DNA of 32,344 nucleotides from Butyricicoccus_A sp963588905 (GTDB lineage: Bacteria; Bacillota; Clostridia; Oscillospirales; Butyricicoccaceae). The position numbers and the translations under genes are program-made. Under the pieces are notes generated by a model. The model saw only the letters and a program-made list of their open reading frames with translations, was not told the origin of the DNA and made no database searches. Where the stretch lies: positions 1-32,344 of the forward strand of contig CAVAJF010000033.1 in the NCBI GenBank assembly GCA_963588905.1, in the 5' to 3' direction. This document shows positions 7,152 to 15,082 of the stretch, piece after piece (positions within the stretch are counted from its first letter, which is position 1; every line of letters starts with the position of its first letter).

Positions 7152-7279
7152 CCTTTAAGCTGTCCCTGTGAGTTCAGCAAGGCGTTTGGATAAAGTTGAT
7201 TGAGAGCACACGGTAGCTATACCCATACTCGCTCTGTAGATTTTCGGTTTCCCGCCACAGGTGCGAGAAGCCGTTTTTT
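7152..7279 (+). promoter_or_regulatory. PyrR-binding RNA element and attenuator terminator in the pyrR leader
   Basis: The 5' part is a hairpin with CCTT (7152-7155) pairing AAGG (7179-7182) and GCTG pairing CAGC around the loop TCCCTGTGAGTT. This matches the conserved PyrR-binding loop of Gram-positive pyr leaders. The 3' part is a terminator: an 11-bp stem (7245-7255 with 7263-7273, one mismatch and one wobble) followed by six Ts. In the known mechanism UMP- or UTP-loaded PyrR holds the first hairpin, letting the terminator form and shutting off the operon. An intervening AGAGC/GCTCT stem (7203-7207, 7231-7235) may be part of the antiterminator; I could not fold this reliably by eye. Confidence 0.85.
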
Positions 7280-7305
7280 GTTGTTCGACAGAAGGAAGGG
7301 CAGCG

Positions 7306-7851
7306 ATGGAGCAGAAAAAAGCCGAGATTATGGACGAGGGCGCGATGCGGCGAGCAATTAACCGCATTTCGTATGAAGTCATTGAGCGCAATCATGGTGC
7401 CGTCGATTTGGTGCTCGCTGGGATTCGCACGCGCGGCGTGTATCTGGCGGAGCGCATGGCGGATAAAATGGCAGAGGTGGAAGGCACACGGCCGCAGGTG
7501 GTCTCGCTGGATATTACCGGCTTTCGAGATGACCATCCGGAGGATGCTATCGCCTGTCAGCTGCCGGAAATCGACGATATTTCCAAAAAAACAGTGCTGA
7601 TTGTCGATGATGTCCTGTCCACAGGACGCACGGTTCGCGCGGCGATGGAAGCGGTGCTGCATATGGGACGCGCCCAGCGCATTCAGCTGGCAGCCCTCAT
7701 AGACCGTGGACATCGGGAGCTGCCGATTCGTCCGGACTTTGTCGGAAAAAATTTACCGACTTCCCGATCCGAATTGGTGCGGGTATATGTAAAAGAATAT
7801 GACGGAAAAGACAGCGTGGTTATTTTGACCGGCGCACAATCCGTTGAATGA
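7306..7851 (+). CDS. pyrR: Bifunctional pyr operon attenuator protein / uracil phosphoribosyltransferase
   Basis: The 181-residue length is that of standard PyrR. The PRPP-binding motif VLIVDDVLSTGRT is at 97-109, and LAGIRTRGVYLA (about 38-49) is a typical PyrR stretch. The C-terminal half carries LAALIDRGHRELPIRPDFVGKN in the expected place. The protein binds pyr leader RNA when UMP or UTP is high and causes early termination; it also has weak uracil phosphoribosyltransferase activity. Start ATG 7306 follows GAAGGAAGGG at 7291-7300; an upstream in-frame GTG at 7261 lies inside the terminator hairpin and is not used. It is the first gene of the operon and has a matching binding site in its own leader, so it is autoregulated. 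Confidence 0.96.
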   Translation: MEQKKAEIMDEGAMRRAINRISYEVIERNHGAVDLVLAGIRTRGVYLAERMADKMAEVEGTRPQVVSLDITGFRDDHPEDAIACQLPEIDDISKKTVLIVDDVLSTGRTVRAAMEAVLHMGRAQRIQLAALIDRGHRELPIRPDFVGKNLPTSRSELVRVYVKEYDGKDSVVILTGAQSVE

Positions 7852-7881
7852 GTAAGATACGAACACAGGAGGAAAAGAGTC

Positions 7882-8790
7882 ATGTCCGTAAATACACTGG
7901 TTCGCAAGATCCGTGAGAAGAATAATCCGACCGTTGCCGGTCTGGATGCACGTCTGGAGTATATTCCGGCGTATATCACCGAAAAGTACACCGCACAGTA
8001 TGGCAAGACACTCAAGGCTGCTGCTGCCAGCATGATGGAGTTCAACAAGGGTCTGATTGATGCCCTGCACGACATCGTACCGGCAATCAAGCCGCAGGCG
8101 GCATATTATGAGCTGCTGGGACCGGAAGGTGCGATTGTTCTGCGCGATACCATCGCGTATGCACACGAGAAGGGCATGTACGTCATCGCGGACATCAAGC
8201 GAAATGATATCGGCGCAACCGCAACCGCCTATGCACAGGCATATCTGGGCGAGAGCGAAGTGTGCGGTGAGAGCCTGCCGGTATATAACTGTGATTCGTG
8301 CACCGTCAATGCCTATCTGGGTACCGACGGCATCACGCCGTTTCTCAATGAGTGCGAAGCGCGTGACCGCGGCATCTATGTCCTGGTCAAGACCTCGAAC
8401 AAGTCCTCCGGCGAGTTCCAGAACAAGCTGATGGGCGATCAGCCGCTGTACGTTCGCATGGCAGAAAAGGTTGCTGAGTGGGGCGAAGGTCTGATGACCG
8501 AATGCGGCTATTCGCAGGTCGGTGCGGTTGTCGGCGCGACCTATCCGGAAGAGCAAAAGATCATCCGTCAGATTATCCCGCACAGCTATTTCCTTGTACC
8601 GGGCTACGGCGCACAGGGCGCAACCGCTAAGGACATTGCCAATGCATTTAATGACGACGGTCTGGGTGCGATTGTCAATTCTTCCCGCGGCATCATGTGT
8701 GCTTGGAAGAAGTGCGATTTGGATTATCAGGAAGCAGCACGCAAGGAAGCCATTCGTATGCGTGATGACATTGTAAGTGCAATTAAGTAA
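7882..8790 (+). CDS. pyrF: Orotidine 5'-phosphate decarboxylase (type 2 subfamily)
   Basis: This 302-residue enzyme converts OMP to UMP, the last step of de novo UMP synthesis. The catalytic signature DIKRND is at 104-109 (Asp104, Lys106, Asp109), preceded by the substrate-contacting AIKPQAAYYE. The C-terminal part has the phosphate-binding GYGAQGAT and the SSRGI stretch. It is longer than the ~240-residue B. subtilis form and fits the ~300-residue type 2 subfamily found in many clostridia and actinobacteria. AGGAGG at 7868-7873 precedes ATG 7882, 30 bases after pyrR. It is controlled with the operon by the PyrR attenuator. Confidence 0.95.
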   Translation: MSVNTLVRKIREKNNPTVAGLDARLEYIPAYITEKYTAQYGKTLKAAAASMMEFNKGLIDALHDIVPAIKPQAAYYELLGPEGAIVLRDTIAYAHEKGMYVIADIKRNDIGATATAYAQAYLGESEVCGESLPVYNCDSCTVNAYLGTDGITPFLNECEARDRGIYVLVKTSNKSSGEFQNKLMGDQPLYVRMAEKVAEWGEGLMTECGYSQVGAVVGATYPEEQKIIRQIIPHSYFLVPGYGAQGATAKDIANAFNDDGLGAIVNSSRGIMCAWKKCDLDYQEAARKEAIRMRDDIVSAIK

Positions 8791-8856
8791 GTCAAAATTT
8801 TTTTGATATAGATAGTAGAAACAACATCGTTTGAATAGAAGAGGAGTGTTTGGAAC

Positions 8857-9957
8857 TTGAAGAAGGCCTATCTCCTGCTGGCTGACGGCACGCTGTTTGA
8901 AGGCGTCAGCGTCGGTGCAGAGGGCGCATCTATTGCGGAAATCGTATTCAATACCGGCATGGCAGGCTACCAGGAAGTCCTGACTGACCCGTCCTACTAT
9001 GGACAGTCTGTCTGCATGACCTATCCGCTCATCGGCAACTATGGTCTCAATGCAGAGGACTTTGAGTCGCGCAAGTGCTGGGTTTCCGGCTTTATTATGC
9101 GTGAAGCATGTGCATATCCGTCTAACTGGCGCTGTGACCGCTCGCTGGATGAATACCTCAAGAGCGAGGGCATCGTTGGTCTGGCTGGCATTGACACCCG
9201 CCGCCTGACCCGCATTCTGAGAAACAGCGGCGTTATGAACGGCATTCTGTACTCTGAGGGCTATGAGCCGACAGAGGAGCAGATTGCAGAAATGAAGGCA
9301 TACAAGGTAACCAATGCGGTAAAGACGGTTACCATTTCCGAGCCGAAGGTTTATCCGACCACCGCAGAGACCCAGAAGCATCGCGTCGCTTTGCTGGATT
9401 TCGGCGTCAAGCGCAACATTCGCCGGGAGCTGTGTGCCCGCGGCTGTGAAGTTACCGTTCTGCCGGCATACACCAAGCCGGAAGAGATTCTGAACGGCGG
9501 CTACGACGGCATCATGCTCTCTAACGGCCCTGGCGATCCGGAGGAGAACACCGAGATTATTGAAAATCTGAAGGTACTGACCAAGTCCGGTATGCCGATC
9601 TTTGGCATCTGTCTGGGTCATCAGCTGCTGGCTCTGTCCATCGGCGCCAAGACCAAGAAGATGGTCTTTGGTCATCGCGGCGTCAACCATCCGGTCAAGG
9701 ATCTGGCACACGACCGCACCTATATCACCAGCCAGAACCATGGCTATGCTGTTTTGGGCGAGACCGTCAATCCGGAAATCGCGCGTGTCAGCCACATCAA
9801 CATCAACGACAATACCTGTGAGGGCATCGAGCATCTCCATGCGCCGATCTTCACCGTTCAGTATCATCCGGAGGTCAAGCCGGGTCCGGAGGACACGGCA
9901 TATCTGTTCGATCAGTTTATTGCACTCATGGATGAGAAGAAAGGAGGCGCTCAGTAA
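8857..9957 (+). CDS. carA: Carbamoyl-phosphate synthase small subunit (glutamine amidotransferase)
   Basis: The 366-residue small subunit hydrolyses glutamine and channels ammonia to CarB for carbamoyl phosphate. The N-terminal half is the CarA-specific domain (TLFEGVSVGAEG, FNTGMAGYQEVLTDPSY). The C-terminal half is a class I amidotransferase with Cys252 in FGICLGHQ and the His337/Glu339 pair in QYHPE. The start is TTG at 8857, with GAGGAG at 8841-8846; no upstream ATG fits. The 66-base gap after pyrF contains a TCAAAA-TTT-TTTTGA inverted repeat but no convincing terminator, so I regard it as the same transcript. Its stop overlaps the carB start by one base (TAATG). Confidence 0.96.
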   Translation: MKKAYLLLADGTLFEGVSVGAEGASIAEIVFNTGMAGYQEVLTDPSYYGQSVCMTYPLIGNYGLNAEDFESRKCWVSGFIMREACAYPSNWRCDRSLDEYLKSEGIVGLAGIDTRRLTRILRNSGVMNGILYSEGYEPTEEQIAEMKAYKVTNAVKTVTISEPKVYPTTAETQKHRVALLDFGVKRNIRRELCARGCEVTVLPAYTKPEEILNGGYDGIMLSNGPGDPEENTEIIENLKVLTKSGMPIFGICLGHQLLALSIGAKTKKMVFGHRGVNHPVKDLAHDRTYITSQNHGYAVLGETVNPEIARVSHININDNTCEGIEHLHAPIFTVQYHPEVKPGPEDTAYLFDQFIALMDEKKGGAQ

Positions 9958-12900
9958 TGCCGCTGCGCAAGGATATTCATAAGGTAATGGTACTGGGCTC
10001 CGGCCCGATTGTCATCGGTCAGGCTGCTGAGTTCGACTACGCAGGCACACAGGCTTGCCGTGCTCTGCGCGAGGAAGGTCTGGAAGTCGTACTGGTAAAC
10101 TCCAATCCGGCTACCATCATGACCGATAAGGCCATGGCAGATAAGGTATATATCGAGCCGATGACCATTCCGTGTGTGGAAGAAATCATCAAGAAAGAGC
10201 GTCCGGACTCGATTCTGCCGACACTGGGCGGTCAGACCGGTCTGAACATCGCGATGGATCTGGTAGCAAGCGGATTCCTCGATGAGTACGGCGTCAAGCT
10301 GCTGGGCGCAAACCCGACTACCATTGATAAGGCAGAAGACCGTCAGATGTTTAAGGACACCATGGAGAAGATCCATGAGCCGATTATCGCATCCAAGGTT
10401 GTACACACCGTAGAAGATGCCGTTGCATTTACCGAGGAAATCGGTCTGCCGGTTATCATTCGTCCGGCTTACACCCTCGGCGGCACCGGCGGCGGTATTG
10501 CTTATACTTGGGATGAACTGCGTGAAATCGCAGCTTCCGGTATCATGTACTCTCGTGTAGACGAAATTCTGGTCGAGAAGTGCATTGCAGGCTGGAAGGA
10601 AGTCGAGTACGAAGTCATGCGTGACGGCAAGGGCAATGTCATCACGGTTTGTAACATGGAAAATATTGACCCGGTCGGCGTACACACCGGCGACTCCGTC
10701 GTTGTTGCACCGAGCCAGACGCTGTGTGACCATGAGTATCAGATGCTGCGTACGTCTGCGCTCAAGATCATCACCGAGCTGGGCATTGAGGGCGGCTGTA
10801 ACGTACAGTTTGCTCTGCATCCGGATTCCTTTGAGTATGCCGTTATCGAGGTAAACCCGCGTGTATCGCGTTCCTCTGCGCTGGCATCCAAGGCAACCGG
10901 TTATCCGATTGCAAAGATCGCAGCAAAGATCGCCGTTGGCTATGGTCTGGACGAGCTGACCAATGCCGTTACCGGCAAAACCGCTGCTTGCTTCGAGCCG
11001 ACGCTGGACTACTGCGTTGTCAAGTTCCCGCGCTGGCCGTTTGATAAGTTCGTATACGCAGATAAGACGCTGGGCACCCAGATGAAGGCAACCGGCGAGG
11101 TTATGGCAATCTCCAACAGCTTCGAGGGCGGCATGATGAAGGCTGTTCGCTCCATCGAAATGAAGGTAGATTCGCTGTATATGCCGCTGATTGGCAAACT
11201 GAGCGATGAAGAAGTCATCGAGAAGGTAAAGACCTGTGACTTCGAGCGTATTTTCTCCATCTGCGAGGCGTTCCGCCGCGGCATCATGACCGTCGATGAG
11301 GTTCACGAAATCACCAAGATTGACGAGTGGTTCCTCAATGGATTCATGCGCATTATCGACATGGAGCACGCGCTGGAAAAGGCAGAAGAGCTGACACCAG
11401 AGCTGTATCTGGCAGCAAAGAAGTTTGGCTTTACCGATAAGGTCATTGAGCGTCTGCACGGCAAGCCGGTTGGCGAACTGTCCCGTCTGCCGGTATACAA
11501 GACGGTTGATACCTGTGCCGCAGAGTTTGAGGCAGAGACCCCGTACTACTACTCCACCTATGACGAGGAAACCGAGGTCAAGCCGGCTACCGGTAAAAAG
11601 AAGATCATGGTTCTGGGTTCCGGCCCGATTCGTATCGGTCAGGGCATCGAGTTTGACTATTGCTCGGTACATTCTGTATGGGCATTGCAGGAGCTGGGCT
11701 GTGAGACCATCATCGTAAACAACAACCCGGAGACCGTATCCACCGACTTTGATACCGCAGATCGTCTGTATTTTGAGCCGCTGACACCGGAAGATATTAC
11801 CGGCATTGTCAATGCAGAAAAGCCGGACGCTGCCATCGTACAGTTCGGCGGTCAGACAGCCATCAATCTGGCAGAGCATGTAGAATCTCTGGGCGTGCCG
11901 ATTCTGGGCACACCGGCATGGAGCATTGATGCTGCCGAGGATAGAGAAAAGTTTGACGTCATCCTGAACAAGACCGGCATTCCGCGCGCAAAGGGCGACA
12001 CCGTATTTACAGAAGAAGAAGCTGTCGAGGTTGCGGATCGTCTGGGCTATCCGGTACTGGTTCGTCCGTCTTATGTACTGGGCGGTCAGGGCATGGAAAT
12101 CGCTTACAAGGAAGCAGACATCCGTGAGTATATGCGCGTCATCACCCGTACCAAGATTGAAAATCCGGTACTGGTCGATAAGTACCTGATGGGTCGAGAG
12201 ATCGAAGTTGACGCGATCTGTGACGGCGAGGACATCCTGATTCCGGGTATCATGGAGCATATGGAGCGCGCTGGTATCCATTCCGGTGACTCGATTTCCG
12301 TTTATCCGTCCATCACGATTGAAGAAAAGCACAAGGAAACCATCATTGACTATACCAAGAAGCTGGCAAAGGAACTGGCAGTTATCGGTCTGGTTAACAT
12401 TCAGTTCGTTCTGTACAACGATGAAGTATATGTCATCGAGGTAAACCCGCGTTCTTCTCGTACCATTCCGTATATTTCCAAGATCACCGGCGTGCCGATG
12501 GTTGATTTGGCTACTCGCTGCATGTTCGGCGAAAAGCTGAAAGACATGGGCTGGGGCACCGGTCTGTATCCGGAAGGCGACCATTACGCAGTAAAGGTTC
12601 CGGTATTCTCGTTCCAGAAGCTGCGCGATCTGGACACCCAGCTTGGACCGGAGATGAAGTCCACCGGTGAGGTTCTGGGCGTATCTACTTCGTTCCGCGA
12701 AGCACTGCTCAAGGGCATGATGGGCGCAGGCTACCAGATGAAGAAGAAGGGCAAGGTTCTGATTTCTGTCCGTGATGCGGACAAGCAGGAAATCATCAAT
12801 ATTGCCGAGCGTTTTGCCGAGCTGGGCTTTGATCTGTATGCAACCAGCGGTACGGCAAACGTCCTCAACCGCCACATGGTAGCGACCAACTCGGTACGCA

Positions 12901-13151
12901 ATGTCGATGAGCCGTCCCCGAACATGATTGACCTGATTGAGTCCGGCGAGATTGATTACGTTATCGCAACCTCTGTCAAGGGCCGTCATCCGGAGCTTGG
13001 CTCGGTTAAGATTCGCCGCTCGACGGTAGAACATGCGATCCCGTGCCTGACTGCTATTGATACGGCATCGGCACTGCTGCGCTGCCTGGAGGGCGATACC
13101 CGCATCCAGTCCTGCGAGCTGGTTGACATCAACACCGTGCATCTGAAGTAA
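9957..13151 (+). CDS. carB: Carbamoyl-phosphate synthase large subunit
   Basis: This 1064-residue large subunit makes carbamoyl phosphate from bicarbonate, ammonia and two ATP. It shows the internal duplication of the family: VMVLGSGPIVIGQAAEFDY near the N-terminus and IMVLGSGPIRIGQGIEFDY near residue 545, each opening an ATP-grasp half. Two EVNPR motifs also appear, VEVNPRVSRSSALASKA-like in the first half and IEVNPRSSRTIPYISK in the second. The C-terminal MGS-like regulatory domain (about 930-1064, beginning near VLISVRDADKQEI) is where UMP and other effectors bind in relatives. AAGGAGG at 9941-9947, inside the carA end, serves the start; the one-base overlap suggests coupled translation in equal amounts. 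A strong terminator follows. Confidence 0.97.
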   Translation: MPLRKDIHKVMVLGSGPIVIGQAAEFDYAGTQACRALREEGLEVVLVNSNPATIMTDKAMADKVYIEPMTIPCVEEIIKKERPDSILPTLGGQTGLNIAMDLVASGFLDEYGVKLLGANPTTIDKAEDRQMFKDTMEKIHEPIIASKVVHTVEDAVAFTEEIGLPVIIRPAYTLGGTGGGIAYTWDELREIAASGIMYSRVDEILVEKCIAGWKEVEYEVMRDGKGNVITVCNMENIDPVGVHTGDSVVVAPSQTLCDHEYQMLRTSALKIITELGIEGGCNVQFALHPDSFEYAVIEVNPRVSRSSALASKATGYPIAKIAAKIAVGYGLDELTNAVTGKTAACFEPTLDYCVVKFPRWPFDKFVYADKTLGTQMKATGEVMAISNSFEGGMMKAVRSIEMKVDSLYMPLIGKLSDEEVIEKVKTCDFERIFSICEAFRRGIMTVDEVHEITKIDEWFLNGFMRIIDMEHALEKAEELTPELYLAAKKFGFTDKVIERLHGKPVGELSRLPVYKTVDTCAAEFEAETPYYYSTYDEETEVKPATGKKKIMVLGSGPIRIGQGIEFDYCSVHSVWALQELGCETIIVNNNPETVSTDFDTADRLYFEPLTPEDITGIVNAEKPDAAIVQFGGQTAINLAEHVESLGVPILGTPAWSIDAAEDREKFDVILNKTGIPRAKGDTVFTEEEAVEVADRLGYPVLVRPSYVLGGQGMEIAYKEADIREYMRVITRTKIENPVLVDKYLMGREIEVDAICDGEDILIPGIMEHMERAGIHSGDSISVYPSITIEEKHKETIIDYTKKLAKELAVIGLVNIQFVLYNDEVYVIEVNPRSSRTIPYISKITGVPMVDLATRCMFGEKLKDMGWGTGLYPEGDHYAVKVPVFSFQKLRDLDTQLGPEMKSTGEVLGVSTSFREALLKGMMGAGYQMKKKGKVLISVRDADKQEIINIAERFAELGFDLYATSGTANVLNRHMVATNSVRNVDEPSPNMIDLIESGEIDYVIATSVKGRHPELGSVKIRRSTVEHAIPCLTAIDTASALLRCLEGDTRIQSCELVDINTVHLK

Positions 13152-13166
13152 AAATACGATTCACAT

Positions 13167-13199
13167 AAAAAAGAGATCACCGTGAGGTGGTCTCTTTTT
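13167..13199 (+). terminator. Terminator of the pyrimidine operon
   Basis: The stem AAAAAGAGATCACC / GGTGGTCTCTTTTT with GTGA loop has one T-G pair and a flanking A/T run. It closes pyrR-pyrF-carAB 15 bases after the carB stop. The stem is almost the same as the one at 13993-14024. Confidence 0.93.
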
Positions 13200-13230
13200 G
13201 TCATGAATCGGGAACGCATGTCAAAAGGCG

Positions 13231-13259
13231 TTGTAAAAGGATATGCCATATGGTATATT
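13231..13259 (+). promoter_or_regulatory. Promoter of the DUF4230 gene
   Basis: TTGTAA at 13231-13236, a 17-base spacer and TATATT at 13254-13259. The expected start near 13266 leaves a leader of about 28 bases to the ATG. Confidence 0.65.
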
Positions 13260-13293
13260 GTACATATAAATGGAACGATAAGGGGAGAAGTAT

Positions 13294-13986
13294 ATGAACG
13301 AGTTGACGACTCTGGACAAGAAAAAGAGCAAAAAAATTTGGGGATACGTCGTTGTCATCGTTTTGGTGGTTGCCGTTATTGTGGGACAGAATCTATATTG
13401 GAAGCAGCAGTTGTCGAATATAGAGGAGGAAGATTTTTCCAGCGTAATCGTACAGGACGATGATAAAATAACCGTGGATTCGCAGACGTTGATGAGCGCG
13501 ATGAAAGGAACAGACAAATTGGTCACGTATGAATATTACTATACGGATGCAGGAACGTATGAGAAGGGAAAGAAGCTGTTCAAAACCAATATTGCTATTC
13601 CATTCACAACGGATAAGGCTGTCTTTACATATGGCGGCAGCTTGGGCGTCGGCATCCACGCAGATCAGATTGAGATTGTCACGGATGATGCGAAAAAAAC
13701 AATTCAGGTAACCGTTCCACCTTTGGAAATTCTGACGGATACGCCGGATTATGATGCCTTTCAGTATTACGATGTGAAAAATTCTGTGTTTACCAGCTCG
13801 AATCTGAAAGATTTTTCGGCATTTCAAAAGGAATTATCGCAAAAGGAAAAGAAAAAGCTGAAAAAGAACAAGGAATTTTGGGAAAAAGCAAGAGAGAGTA
13901 CAGAGCAGCGCATCGAAAATATCCTGAACAAGGCTGCCAATCTGGACGGCTATGAGATTGAGTTTGCATGGCAACAGGCATCTTGA
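13294..13986 (+). CDS. DUF4230-like membrane-anchored protein
   Basis: This 230-residue protein has a short Lys-rich cytoplasmic tail and one membrane helix (about 16-34, WGYVVVIVLVVAVIVGQNLYW region). The rest is an extracellular or membrane-peripheral domain. It contains a short strand-rich part with YTYGGSLGVGIHADQIEI-like spacing and VPPLEILTDTP, which resembles the DUF4230 pattern of a glycine-rich 'v-GiD' turn followed by a PP-x-EIL motif. The C-terminal third is a highly charged helix rich in Lys and Glu. GGGGAG at 13282-13287 sets the start. It is a single-gene unit bounded by two nearly identical terminators. The family has no known function, so I assign none. Confidence 0.72.
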   Translation: MNELTTLDKKKSKKIWGYVVVIVLVVAVIVGQNLYWKQQLSNIEEEDFSSVIVQDDDKITVDSQTLMSAMKGTDKLVTYEYYYTDAGTYEKGKKLFKTNIAIPFTTDKAVFTYGGSLGVGIHADQIEIVTDDAKKTIQVTVPPLEILTDTPDYDAFQYYDVKNSVFTSSNLKDFSAFQKELSQKEKKKLKKNKEFWEKARESTEQRIENILNKAANLDGYEIEFAWQQAS

Positions 13987-13992
13987 GCAAAT

Positions 13993-14024
13993 AAAAAGAG
14001 ATCACCTCGCGGTGATCTCTTTTT
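13993..14024. terminator. Bidirectional terminator between DUF4230 gene and uppP
   Basis: A perfect 14-bp stem AAAAAGAGATCACC / GGTGATCTCTTTTT with a TCGC loop is flanked by A5 and T5, so it works for both strands. It closes the DUF4230 gene (stop at 13986) and the minus-strand uppP (stop at 14039). Confidence 0.94.
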
Positions 14025-14038
14025 GCATCTATGCATTT

Positions 14039-14857
14039 TTACTTGGCAATCAGACCAAAGTACAGCAGAACCAGCACGCCGAGGACGATGCGGTAATAGC
14101 CGAATACCTTGAAATCATGCTTGCGAATGTAGTTCATCAGGAAGCGGATGACGAAAACAGACACGATAAACGCAGTGATGGTACCAATCAGCATGACGGC
14201 GATCTGTGCGCCGGTGTAGTTGAGACCATACTTTATCATCTTGAGTCCGCTGGCACCCAGCATGACCGGAATCGCAAGGAAGAAGGAAAATTCTGCGGCA
14301 ACCGAACGATCACAGCCGAGGAATACCGCGCCGAGGATCGTCGAACCCGAACGGGATGTGCCAGGAATCAGCGAGAGCATCTGGAACAAGCCGACACAAA
14401 AGGATTTCTTGAATGACAGCGTTTCCAGAGAAGTGGTTGTTGGCGTTGGGTGGGAATTTTCCAGAACGATGAACAAAATACCGTAGACAATCAAGGCAAT
14501 GGCGATAACAATCGGGCCGTACAGCAGGTCGTGAATGAGATCGTCAAACAGGACGCCGACGACACCGGCAGGAATGCACGCGATGATGACCTTTTCCCAC
14601 AGAGACCATGTCTGACGTTTTTGCTTTTCGTTTTTATTTTTTGAGAATGGATTTAATTTGTCAAAATACAAGACCAGAACGGCGAGGATGGAACCAAACT
14701 GAATGACAACAAAGAACATATCCGTAAAGTCTTTGGGGAAATTCAGCTGTAAAAATTCATCGACCAGCAGCATATGGCCGGTCGAAGATACCGGCAGCCA
14801 TTCTGTAATGCCCTGCACGATGCCTAGAATGAATGATTTGATGAGTTCAACTATCAT
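14039..14857 (-). CDS. uppP: Undecaprenyl-diphosphatase (BacA/UppP)
   Basis: This 272-residue multi-pass membrane enzyme removes a phosphate from undecaprenyl pyrophosphate, recycling the lipid carrier for cell wall synthesis; extra copies give bacitracin tolerance. Both family signatures are visible: GIVQGITEWLPVSSTGH (12-28, with Glu19 and His28) and PGTSRSG (165-171, with Arg169). About seven hydrophobic segments follow the usual spacing. A Lys-rich cytoplasmic loop (about 71-85) follows the second or third helix. AAAAGGAG at 14863-14870 (complement) precedes the ATG by about 5 bases. It complements uppS at 22930, which makes the same lipid de novo. It forms its own unit, transcribed opposite to its neighbours. 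Confidence 0.96.
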   Translation of the reverse strand: MIVELIKSFILGIVQGITEWLPVSSTGHMLLVDEFLQLNFPKDFTDMFFVVIQFGSILAVLVLYFDKLNPFSKNKNEKQKRQTWSLWEKVIIACIPAGVVGVLFDDLIHDLLYGPIVIAIALIVYGILFIVLENSHPTPTTTSLETLSFKKSFCVGLFQMLSLIPGTSRSGSTILGAVFLGCDRSVAAEFSFFLAIPVMLGASGLKMIKYGLNYTGAQIAVMLIGTITAFIVSVFVIRFLMNYIRKHDFKVFGYYRIVLGVLVLLYFGLIAK

Positions 14858-14892
14858 AGTGTCTCCTTTTTCCGCATGAAATATTCGTTAGC

Positions 14893-14921
14893 AGTATACC
14901 GCATTCCCAAAGAAAAGTAAA
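14893..14921 (-). promoter_or_regulatory. Promoter of uppP, overlapped by an inverted repeat
   Basis: On the minus strand TTTACT (14916-14921), a 17-base spacer and TATACT (14893-14898). A perfect 8-bp inverted repeat, AAAGAGAA-ATGC-TTCTCTTT at 14919-14938, overlaps the edge of the -35 box, so it could be an operator or just a small hairpin. Confidence 0.65.
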
Positions 14922-15021
14922 GAGAAATGCTTCTCTTTGCGGTTTTCTGGTACTAGTATAGCATATTTGACCTAACGGAGGATAAAACAAAACATAAATA
15001 ATTTCTAAAGTTTGTATGCGC

Positions 15022-15050
15022 TTGCGAAGCGGGCAGAAATATGGCATACT
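15022..15050 (+). promoter_or_regulatory. Promoter of recQ
   Basis: TTGCGA at 15022-15027, a 17-base spacer and CATACT at 15045-15050. The start should fall near 15057, which argues against the ATG at 15059 and for the one at 15083. Confidence 0.6.
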
Positions 15051-15082
15051 AATCACAAATGGATGAGGAAAGAAGGATTCGC

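Noticed and set aside
8791..8856. TCAAAA-TTT-TTTTGA inverted repeat between pyrF and carA as a terminator
   Set aside because: It is purely A/T with only a weak stem, and carA belongs with the pyrimidine operon, so it is unlikely to terminate.
7753..9867. Antisense open frame of 704 codons over pyrR, pyrF and carA
   Set aside because: It spans three well supported genes and the gaps between them and shows no domain; a shadow frame.
9951..13142. Antisense open frame of 1063 codons over carB
   Set aside because: It mirrors a strongly conserved housekeeping gene almost exactly, has no ribosome binding site, and its translation is Cys/His/Arg-rich and unlike any protein family. It results from codon bias on the real strand.
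15059..15082. Upstream ATG of recQ adding eight residues
   Set aside because: It lies at the predicted transcription start with no ribosome binding site; ATG 15083 has AGAAGGA upstream.
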